From: Xanthostigma xanthostigma
Lineage: Eukaryota > Arthropoda > Insecta > Raphidioptera > Raphidiidae
DNA: 64,000 nt
Direction of reading: 5' to 3'
NCBI GenBank assembly: GCA_963575645.1
Contig: OY754464.1
Location: 74,746,948 to 74,810,947, forward strand
The translations under genes were made by a program, and so were the position numbers. Positions 54,661 through 64,000 of the stretch are shown piece by piece. Within the stretch, counting starts at the first letter, position 1. Each line of letters starts with the position of its first letter. The notes beneath the pieces were generated by a model, which made no database searches, was not told the DNA's origin, and worked only from the letters and a program-made list of their open reading frames with translations.

Positions 54661-55701
54661 ACAAAAAAACGAATAAACAACAAATTAACCAATTAAATGA
54701 TACAGAAGTGAATGATCCCAATAAAAATTTAAGCGACAGGATGAGTATTTACTTCAAGTGTTTATATTCTCTTTGATTTGAGAAGGCGTGACGTCATTCA
54801 GTGTTTCAGTCAACATGGCCAATTGCAGTATTTTATTCTTTTATTTTATTAAAAATCTTATTAATCTCAATGTTTATGTTAACACTAAGTCATTTTTTAG
54901 AATCCTTCCAACATATTATATAATTTTCTCTGAAACCATTTATTCTTTGATTCTTTTATTCTGTCCTCATGCCTATTATATAGTATATGGCTAGAGGCTG
55001 GGTCTCTAAATATCCCAGGAAATTCATCCCCTAGAAAAGACATCCTCACCTTAAAAATCCCAGAACAAAAATTCCCCAGTTGAGGAAAAGCTCGTGACAA
55101 AATATTCCAGGAAATTCAGAACAATAATTCTCCACGCATTTTTTTTTGTAACCATCCCTGAACCCTCCTGTTCATTGCGCAAAAACGCACCATCGCACCA
55201 ACGCCTCCACACGTACGTTTTTTGAGGAACCCCGCCCTGCACACACAGCTTCCTTTTTACCACCATCGCACGTTTTTGGGGAGGAAATTAACGATGAAGT
55301 ACTGTTATAGGCCACAGGGATAAAGAATAATACGCTTCGGACCAAATATTCGTTGACATATCGCAATTTGGTTGAGTTACAACACGGATCCGTTGAGGAC
55401 GATAGGTGTTCGAGCAAATGGTAGCAGAGCGTCGTCGTTGACAGGACGCTGAAGTACGTTAGATGATAGACGCATCCACCAGACGTATGTCTGTGGTGCT
55501 GCTGTCTCCCGATTGCCGAAACCATCAACCGGGAAACGTATCTTTAGGTACACTATGCACAGTACACACCTCTCTACCTGTCAAAGAAACACACATCAGC
55601 TACCTATACAGTCGCGTTCATCCAATTTCTGAATAAAGCCGTGTATCACTACTGTTTCAAATCTATATCTCAAGTTCAGAGTTGTATCAGAACACAGTTT
55701 T
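54661..55701. other. Intergenic stretch, no feature recognised
   Basis: At 55005-55080 degenerate repeats of ATCCCAGGAAATTCATCCCC type occur. The minus frame at 55172-55528 (118 codons) has no known domain and is not called. Confidence 0.4.
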
Positions 55702-55812
55702 ATACTAAATAAATAAAATTTCCGACTAACTTTTCAGACAGATTTATTAAAAAATCAATTAACCAACTGACGGTTCAATCCGGATTTGAATCTTCTTCAG
55801 AATTACTTGAGC
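55702..55812 (-). repeat. Fold-back/Penelope-like end fragment with hammerhead-like core
   Basis: The minus strand contains CTGAAGAAGATTC, ATCCGGATT and GAACCGTC in order, parallel to the segment at 61461-61500. The expected GAAA reads GAAC here. Confidence 0.45.
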
Positions 55813-56659
55813 TAAAAATAAATAAAAATATTATTAGTAATAAAAAATAAAAATTTAAGGTAGTTTGGTAGCCAAATGACTTAAACTTGACCCTGCATTT
55901 TTTATATTTATTCAAAAGATTATTATTAAAGACACCTACAGAAAAATAATCAGATTTTTTTACCACACCGTTTAAGAGATATAATTAATTAAAGTTATGC
56001 AAAAATATACACGAGCCGTTACGAGTGTTCTTGTTCAATAACTCCGGAAATTGAGGGTTTGTAAAAAATTGACAAACTTGACCCCACAAAAAAACTTTTT
56101 TTGGATAGAACGATGTCTGAAATACACACTGCAAAAATTTCAGAATATTTTACCACGTTTGAATTTTTTAATTTTTTAATACTGACATGTGGCCTCTATC
56201 TCTGTTGTTTATCGGAGACACTCTCTCCTCCATATTTGCTAGGGGGAAAATGGCCTCTGTGCCTTTTGTAATTTAGATTTTTTTACAAATCTTCCAGATA
56301 ATCTTGCCCGCTTCATTTTAATTCCTTAACATCAATTTTTTTAAAAATAAGCTCAAAGATTTGACGACATAACATCAAGTTGACAGCTTGAGCTTATGTT
56401 TACAAATGCGCGCAACCGTAGTGACAGTGACTAGTGACAGCTGAGTACTAATCAATTAATATTTTATTAATTACATTACTATAATTATTTAATTATAATT
56501 CACATTAAATGAAATCAAATAAATTTTTATGTGAATTTCTATTATCTAATTAGTTATTATAGCATGATTTGGGTAATTACCTATTTGAGGAAAAAATAGT
56601 TATTTATTTGACTTGGAATTGCGGCTCCCAAGCCTTAAATTTAAACATTGTACCAAAAT
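55813..56659. other. Intergenic stretch, no feature recognised
   Basis: No gene or structure supported. Confidence 0.5.
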
Positions 56660-56922
56660 AAAAATAAAATAACAGACGCTATTCGCACCATTACTATTTT
56701 ATATCTGCCACACTTCCCGTTATTTTCTACAATTTTTAAACTTCAACTTAATTAATAAGAATGGGCAAATGAAGGAATTTTAGGACATTGGGATAAGGTA
56801 GGCAAACTTTGAGCTTAGGAGTTTGACAGGTAATCGGCCATGACCTTGAAAAAGGAACCATCTCGATATTTATCTGGAATTGTTGAGGGAAACCATGGCA
56901 AACCTCAACAAGATTGCCCTGA
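56660..56922 (-). mobile_element. tRNA-derived SINE, copy 3 (5'-truncated)
   Basis: Minus-strand copy with the distal part (ATAACGGGAAGTGTGGCAGA) and the CCATGGTTTCCCTCAACAAT body. The tRNA-like head is missing. Confidence 0.75.
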
Positions 56923-58692
56923 GGAAGCTTAAGTTCGGGCAGTGTGTTCTAAAGACCATCGAACATGTATTTCTTTATTTTCAAAAAAAGAGCATTATCA
57001 TTCTCGAGTCTCACGTTTTTATTTTAAGACTTCAGAGATAGAGCGAGAGGAAATTTTCCATCTCTTTTTTACCTCTGTAAAGGTTATTTTTGGGATAAAT
57101 TTTCTAATAAGAGAATTAGTACTGGAAAAAAGTATATATTTTAAGAGATAAGTTAAAAATTGTTCGTAAACGGCGAAGAAACGGGTATTGACCCGGCACC
57201 TCCACCATTTTTAAAGCACCATGAATGTGTTTGATAATTGTGATAATTGTGTAACCGACTAGACTAAGACTTTAAATGTATATTTAGCTTAAAAAGAGCT
57301 TTTAAGTTTTCAATCTGAAACTATTTTAACAATTTTGTTTTTGTCTTCAAGATTAAAAAAATATCAACGCAACCATTTGTGTAATTCCGCCCACATTAGT
57401 TAAATAAAACACTATGAAGTTAGTTTGAAATATATGTACCAATTTTTTTGAAATTGAATAAGATTTTATCTTTATACTAGTGGGTAAGCTTGTCTCCGTC
57501 AGGCACAATATCGTAATCCGACAATTCAAAATAGCATCTTTCTTTATACATTATAACAAATAATCTATCATCAAAATATGCGATTTTTCTTTAAAAAAAT
57601 TATTCGTAGTTGAAACTGTGACTGATTGACTGATTTATTAATTACGCACAGCTCAAACCACTGGACCGATTGGACACACAGATAATTATTATGAGGTAGG
57701 TATCCGCTAAGAACAGATTTACCCCCATAAGGATGTGTAGGGGGTTCAAAATTTGCATCGAGAAATCATATAAGATGTAACAATTCGAAAATGCGCAGGA
57801 TTACTCCAGTCAACAAATAAATAAACACGTGTTTCATGCTTTTTCAAAAACAACCCCTTCGGGGGGTGAAAAGAGGAAAATAGTTTAAAAATCAACTTAG
57901 GTGTAATTTTCAAGGTTTTGTCAGGACGTTGATCACGTGAATGTAATCCATTTTGAAATTTATCTTTATATATGATATACCTTCAAACATTTTAAAGAAA
58001 TAGTGCCCAGACGTTTCAGATAATAAGAAACATTCCACCAATCAATCAATGCTAATAGTGTATAGGTAAATAGACTTAAAAATGTAATGATTTTTTCCCA
58101 CGTTCCTCATCAACCTATCGAAATAACTCTTCATTGCATAATTAGCGTTTTCCTGTAGAAGTTTTCACGTCAGGCGCTCACAAGCAAACTTTTTCTATAT
58201 CATGAATAATGTGAGTCGTTTTCCTTTTACCAATTAACTAAGAAGTATATTTTTACATTAATTAAAAAATTACATTTATCTTCATTCTAATAGTGAGTAT
58301 TCATTTAGACGTTATCAATTTTTCCTGCGTATTTTAAACTCTTTTCTCATAAAAATTAATATTATAAAATTAAAATGCCTGACTTCAGTGTTTTCATGTA
58401 AATTGTGATAAATTACAGAAATAAAGTACTTCAATATTTTAAATTTTAAGGGCATGGATATTTAACCAAGGTCTGTACTAATTTATTTTATACAGACATT
58501 TTATTCTATGATTAAGGGAAAAAAATACGAGGAAATCATTGGAAACAAATCGTTGAAATATAATTACCTACTTTGTCCTTTATTAGTTTTAAGTTAGTTC
58601 ATTTCATTAATCATTCTAGATAATTTATAGGATTTCGTACAAAACGAAATCCTACGGCGTTTTTTAGATATTTTCGGAGCCGTTTTATAAAT
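56923..58692. other. Intergenic stretch, no feature recognised
   Basis: A remnant at 57600-57900 (CACTGGACCGATTGGACACA, CCCCTTCGGGGGGTG) has the style of old insect DNA elements. ATTTCGTACAAAACGAAAT near 58632 is a short palindrome. No gene. Confidence 0.45.
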
Positions 58693-59309
58693 AATAATAA
58701 TAATGTGTTTAACGTCCGTTTCTCGACTTTATGTTATAACAGACGCCATTCACACCATTACTATTATCCATTATCACACTTCCCGTTATTTTCTACATTT
58801 TTTTTATCTAATTAAAAGCAATGAGTGAATGAAGGAATTTTAAGACATTAGGATAAGGTAGGCAAATTATGTGCACAGTAGATTGACAGGTAATCGGCCA
58901 TGGCCTGAAATAAGAAACCATCTCGATATTTGTCTAGAATTCATTCCATGGCCTGTTATGTTCTACGAAGTTTTTATCAAAAGAACCCCCCTATTTCAGT
59001 CCCCGGGGGGAAAATCGAAAATCTGGCTCCGTTAGGATCTGTCCCGTGTGCCAAATTTCAACTTTCTATGTCTACTGGGGCCTTCTGCAGGAGGCTCTGG
59101 AAAGACAGACATACAATAGGTAATTATATATATAGATTATTGAGGGAAACCATGGAAAACCTCAACAAGATAGCCGGTACAGGAATTACTGTTTCTCGGC
59201 GAGAGGCAGTAGGAAAAAGTCCCAGTCACATCTGCCCCCGCCGGAATTTGAACCCGCTACCTCTCGAATGCGAGTTTAGTGCTCTTACCACTACGCCACC
59301 CGCTCGGTC
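58693..59309 (-). mobile_element. tRNA-derived SINE, copy 4, interrupted by an insertion
   Basis: The minus-strand copy has the (TTA)n tail at 58693-58706, body, and head GAGCGGGTGGCGTAGTGGTA at the right end. Between about 58941 and 59137 there is unrelated sequence containing AAATTTCAACTTTCTATGTC, also seen near 42058 in repeat family A. Confidence 0.75.
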
Positions 59310-60060
59310 ATTACGTTTTATCAAAGTTAATATTTTTGTTCTTTAGTGTTAAAAATAATCAAATTTTACTAGTGTTTAGTAGACCATTGTAATGTTAGAA
59401 CTTAGACTGTTAGAATATAGACGATTCAGAATACGATTAATTTTTGAAAGATTTTCAATTCTACACAACTTTAGACAAATTAAAATCGCAATTTCTATTA
59501 AAATGGATGCTCATTGTTATAATTTCTCTTATTATTATTATTTTTTTTTTTTGTGTGGCCGTGTAGCAATACATAATAATTGAGTTACGAATTTATAAAG
59601 CAATTTTTTTTTTTTTAAGTAAAACATTAGCCGACATTATTACACAAAAATAATAAATAACTGATATTTCCCTATTATTTAAAGCTTGTGAACGGACTAC
59701 GGTTATGCATCCTTTATATTTACAGTTTAATCCGGGTTCATGTGAGGCTTTAGCTTTGGTTTGATACAAATAAATTTATTCATTATCGGAAATTAATTTC
59801 AAATTTTAAAAACAAAAATTGTTAGTACTATGCACTGAGAGGAAAGCAAATTCGACCGTGTTTGTAAACTTTGAACAGCTTCCCCGTGGATAAAGTAACA
59901 CTACCAATTTATATTTACGAAGATGATCTAAGAGATATTTTTTCAGAAAATGTAAAATTTAAAGTCGGAAACTTTCTGTTAAATTGTTTATTGAAAAACT
60001 AATACGCTACAAGACAAAATATAATATTTACACACTTATATTTGTTATCATATACAATTT
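59310..60060. other. Intergenic stretch, no feature recognised
   Basis: No gene supported. Confidence 0.5.
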
Positions 60061-60506
60061 CAGATACACCGAGCGGGGTGGCGTATCGGTGAGAGCACTA
60101 GACTCGCATTCGGGAGGTACCGGGTTCGAATCCCCGCGGGGCAGATGTGACTGGAAGTTTTTCCTCTGCCTCTCGCCGAGAAACGGTAATAATTCCTGTA
60201 CCGGCCATCTTGTTGAGGTTTTCCATGGTTTCCCTCAACAATTCCAGATAAATATCGAGATGGTTCCTTATTCAAGGCCGTGGCCGATTACCTGTCAAAC
60301 TCCTATACTCGAAATGTGTCTACCTTATCCTAATTTCCTAAAAAATCCTTCATTCGCCCATTCCTATTAATTAAGTTGAAGTTTAAAAATTGTAGAAAAT
60401 AACGGGAAGTGTGGTAGAAAAAAATAGTAATTGTGCGAATGGCGTCTGTTATGACATAAAGTCGAGAAACGGACGTTAAACACATTATTATTATTATTGC
60501 AGATAC
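60061..60506 (+). mobile_element. tRNA-derived SINE, copy 5 (full length), with target duplication
   Basis: CAGATAC is duplicated at 60061-60067 and 60500-60506 around a 432-bp element. The head ACCGAGCGGGGTGGCGTATC with B box GGGTTCGAATCCCC shows a good RNA polymerase III promoter. The body includes TTTTCCATGGTTTCCCTCAA, and the tail is (TTA)n. The intact flanks make this the youngest-looking SINE in the window. Confidence 0.88.
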
Positions 60507-61387
60507 CGCTAAACTAACGGTATATGTGCTCGCTTTGCGCGTTTTTCATACAAGAAGTAATATCTAAGATAATTTCACATGAAATCCATTCAAATTGTAG
60601 CTTTTTGAAAAGAAGATATTCTGTTTCATAAACCGGAACCATTTTAGATCGATTCGAGTTCATAATTACTACTAAAATTGTAATTGAAAATCACGAACAG
60701 CAGTTGTCGTCGGTTGGTCTGTACGTTTGTACGTACGTCCAAGCTCTACAGATCGCAATTTCGGTCGGATCGCCTTAGTTTATATTTTATTTACTTTGCT
60801 TACTATCATATCAGAACCTTATTTAAATTTACTGAAATTTTTATAAACAGTTTTATTTTTATTGTTTTTGACAGCTAATAGTTAAAAAAACAATATAATA
60901 TAATGTAGTAAATTACCGTAGAATAAGTGCTATACTTCTATACCACGATAACAGCGGCACGATGTAAGAGTGGATAAGTCGTCAGACTAGTAGTGGCAAA
61001 TACGTCAAAAGAATTCAATAAATATTTGATCAAACCGTTTTTTTTTTTTGTTTTTGTTTTAAAGACTGCAAAAGTGAATTTTACACGAAAGCTTGCGAAT
61101 TAAAAATGTTTGTTTGGTCACAAACATAATATTGCGTTTGTTATGAGAATGCAATGTTACATTCACAGTCCCGTTTGGTAATAAATGATATTCAATCATT
61201 TATTTCTGACTAATTATAATTGCAATTTCCACTCGATCTCTAACAAATAAGCCACACGTAATCCTCTGATTGTCAATAATCTCTTGATATCATAGTGATA
61301 AGCCATCGGGTATAAATACGTGTTCAATCAGCATTAAAACTTTTATTATATCATATTCCGACCAATACCAAATAAATGATATTTTAA
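60507..61387. other. Intergenic stretch, no feature recognised
   Basis: No gene or repeat match supported. Confidence 0.5.
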
Positions 61388-61670
61388 TCAAATATTCAAT
61401 AAATAAAATTATCGACCAATTTTTCAAACAATATATTATCAAAAAATATAAAATAATACATTAACGTTTCAATCTGGATTTGGACCTTCTTCAGAATTGA
61501 TCTAAAAAATATAAAATAATTAATATTTAAAATATAATTCGCTTTTTATAGAATTTTTCAAAATTAATTATGATTGTCAAAATAATGAAAAAATAATAAT
61601 TATTTTATATTTTTTGATAAAATATTGTCTGAAAAATTGGTCGATAATTTTATTTATTGAAGAGTTCTAT
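61388..61670. repeat. Fold-back element with hammerhead-like segment
   Basis: AATAAATAAAATTATCGACC (61391 on) is mirrored by GGTCGATAATTTTATTTATT (to about 61659). The minus strand at 61500-61461 reads CTGAAGA, then a GGTCC...AGATT segment, then GAAACGTT, the order of the conserved hammerhead ribozyme boxes. Penelope-like retroelement termini are known to carry such ribozymes. Confidence 0.65.
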
Positions 61671-62719
61671 TCAGACGTTAATTAAAGATTTTAATCAAAT
61701 ATTATTCAATAATCCTTCCAGGAAATGTAATGTGTTTAAAAAACGAACAAAAACCAAAATTTTTGGGGTGTACATATATTTATTCGAATTTAAACTTAGA
61801 ATTCAGATCGAGACAAAATGTAATCAAAACCTAGAAATAAATAAACAAATGTTGTATATAAATCATATATTTAATACCCTCTATATTGCTAGCAAAGATC
61901 GGAAGAAAGACTTAAACACTACGGTGCAGACATTTATACGTCTGTCTCACTTATTATACTCTGAGTCTCATGCGCAGGTCCGTGAATGGATGCGCGTCAG
62001 TTTGCACATGGAACTAAGCTGTGAAAAGGAGGTGGCTTGCTCTATTTCACTTATTAATTGCCCCACTACAGACGCGACACTTGCACACAACGGGTCAAGT
62101 AAAAAGAAAGAGATAGAAAACAATATATTAATGTCCGCTTTCTGATTTCAGAATGTTATTTTGTATAATAATTATAAAGATAGGTCAAGTAAATATTATT
62201 ACTTCAAACAAAATTTCAGGTGTTAAAGACCAAATTGTGTTGTTTGTTTCGTAAGTTTTATTCTAACATCATCAGACATTTTTTTCAAAACGTGATAAAA
62301 AAAGTATAACTTCAAAAATGGAACAGGTAGAAGTTTCTTACAGAAAAACCCGGAAGAAATTCTAGTTTAAAACCACGATCACACAAATGCAGCCCCAACA
62401 CAAGCTCACCACAAATCTTGCTAGTACATTTTATTTAAAGAAAGTTAGTAGGTATACAGCAAATTGAGAAATAAGATATCGTTGTCACTGAAAAAATAAG
62501 GTAGTGTTTACCTATGAAACGAGCCGGCTCTGCAGCCAGCTCACTTATGTCGGTATAATCTCAAGCCTGTCGTCAGGAAGAAAGCGACAAGCACAAATCC
62601 CGTGCGCCGACAGTGAACAAGGAAAACAATGGTCGCCTGAGACAAACGTCCTCTAATCACGTCAATCGCATACCGAAATGTTTGAGGTATTTGAAGGCAG
62701 CAACACAAACCCATTCGCA
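61671..62719. other. Intergenic stretch, no gene supported
   Basis: A 162-codon plus frame (61657-62145) starts in the fold-back arm and has no recognisable domain; I regard it as chance. Confidence 0.4.
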
Positions 62720-62955
62720 CACACGCACACATGACTGGTTCGGTGTTGAACTCTCAGGATCTCAAACTGAAGTAAGTTGCATCGCGACCGGTCATTCACC
62801 CCTGATGAAACACCTACACATGATTGGGAATTCGTCCAGGAATAGACACTTTGGTTGATTTTGTGAAATGGAAGACGACACAGCCACCAATCTCTTGTTT
62901 AAATGCAAGGAGACAATCATCTTTGAGTACACAAAATAATCTATTCACCAATCTT
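62720..62955 (+). pseudogene. LINE ORF2 distal C-terminal remnant
   Basis: The frame reads IATGHSPLMKHLHMIG and, after a frameshift, EDDTATNLLFKCKE. GH.PL..HL...G followed by E-T---LL--C is the segment after the RNase H domain in R1/Jockey/I-group LINEs. Frameshifts and the missing upstream RNase H make it a pseudogene. It leads straight into the tandem units at 62860-63590. Confidence 0.6.
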
Positions 62956-63590
62956 CTGGAGCTTATGAGACAGCCGCCCATGCGAGGACAGCCTACACGA
63001 GAACAACCATCTTTGGGTACCTATATTGATGAATACAGAATAATCTAGTAGCCGATCTTCTGGAGCTCATGAGACAGTTGCCCATCTCTTGTTCCAATGT
63101 GAGGCATTAGTCTACAGGAGAACAACCATTTTTGGATGCATTGATGAGGATAGAGTAATTCCACAGAATAATCTAGTATCCGATCTTCTGGAGATCATGA
63201 GACAGTCGCCCATCCTTTGTTCCAATGCGGGGACATTCTACAGGAGAACAATCATGTTTGAGTACCTACATTGATGTGGATAGTGTAATTCTACAGGATA
63301 ATATAGTCGCCAATCTTCTGGAGCTCATGAAACAGTCGCCCATCTCTTGTTCCAATGCGAGGACTTAGTTTATCGGAGAACAACCATCTTCGGATGCATT
63401 GATGAGGATAGAGTAATTCCATAGAATAATCTAGTAGCCAATATTCTGGAGCTCATGAGACAGCCGCCCATCTCTTGTTCCAGTGTGAGGACTTAATCTA
63501 CCGGAGAACAACCATTTTTGGATGCATTGATGAGGAGAGAGTAATTCCACAGAATAATCTACTTGCCAATCTTTTGGAGCTCCTAAGGTC
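62860..63590 (+). repeat. About 129-bp tandem amplification of the LINE C-terminal Cys/His motif
   Basis: CTGGAGCTCATGAGACAG-type sequence recurs near 62957, 63061, 63189, 63319, 63447 and 63575, spaced 104 to 130 bp, mostly 128-130. The intact frame of each unit reads AHETVAHLLFQCEDLVYRR then TTIFGCIDEDRVIPQNNLV. Units are near multiples of 43 codons, but indels break the frame between several of them. Confidence 0.8.
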
Positions 63591-64000
63591 CAATTGGAGG
63601 AATATTGTATGTCTATGGATGCACCCGTATTCTGTATTTCTTAAGACAGGGCATCATCCACCGGAAGATTCGATGTCTGTCAGTCGCCTGCCAAGAACAT
63701 GGGGGTCAGTTGCACATATCCGCGAATTAGGTTTTACTCTGCAAGTGATTCAGATCATCAAAATTCGTTCGTGTGCATATGAAAAATGTGCACGTTCAAC
63801 ACTGTCGCACATTTACTCGCGTGTTGTATATATTGGAGGAACAATCCTGATAGGGTAATGTGCATCAAGTGGCTGTCCAAGCCTCATCCTCTAATTAATT
63901 AACTAATTCAATCATAGTTATATCGCAGTAGCATGACTCCCGCAAGATGGTGGTTTATTACTGTTATCGTGTATTGTTACGTTAGTGCTTCCAGAACTTT
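63591..64000. other. Right window end, no feature recognised
   Basis: Sequence downstream of the LINE repeat units, perhaps LINE 3' untranslated sequence. The frame continuing to 63858 has no domain of its own. Confidence 0.4.

Noticed and set aside
55172..55528. A 118-codon minus-strand frame
   Set aside because: No domain, no splice partner and composition like its surroundings.
61657..62145. A 162-codon plus-strand frame
   Set aside because: It begins inside the fold-back arm, has no recognisable domain and no supporting context.

Overview
This window looks like non-genic, repeat-dense nuclear DNA from an arthropod, most likely an insect. The sequence is AT-rich, has spliced transposon genes with short GT-AG introns, and carries SINEs, LINE pieces, solo LTRs, Helitrons and many MITEs. 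I see no host gene. Hemiptera or Lepidoptera are both possible; I cannot settle the order.

The centrepiece is a 7.0 kb CACTA (EnSpm/CMC)-type DNA transposon at 30079-37050. Its ends are inverted repeats with the core ACCCAGGTAGGAA, and the right end reads CACTACCC outward-in. Both ends carry subterminal arrays (about 34-bp units on the left, ten 72-bp units on the right) that share a CCAAGC/GCTTGG core. Two minus-strand genes lie inside. One is a two-exon transposase of the TNP2-like type (683 aa, intact frame). The other is a six-exon companion gene (382 aa, intact frame) resembling DUF4806-containing proteins. I reconstructed both from splice signals and phase. A 656-bp hAT MITE with a perfect 8-bp target duplication sits in the first intron of the companion gene, just upstream of its splice acceptor.

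Left part (1-30 kb): a 120-bp satellite at the left edge; a non-autonomous Helitron family (start TCTATAC, end CTAG) whose longer copies all carry a decayed tRNA-Lys-like sequence; an 850-bp long inverted repeat with a tRNA-like cloverleaf in each arm; hAT, Harbinger-like and TA-target MITEs; a Helitron expanded into about 195-bp tandem units with a LINE tail inserted; solo LTRs; and SINEs. Nesting is common, and several insertions can be checked against an empty paralogous site in the same window.

Right part (37-64 kb): a second 120-bp tandem, a solo LTR whose end and flank were tandemly duplicated in about 460-bp units, more Helitron and MITE copies, a LINE reverse-transcriptase C-terminal remnant (minus, 52.5-53.3 kb), SINE copies, fold-back elements with a hammerhead-like core, and at 62.7-63.6 kb a LINE C-terminal cysteine/histidine motif amplified as about 129-bp tandem units. 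The long reading frames over the satellites are by-products of repeat periods divisible by three.
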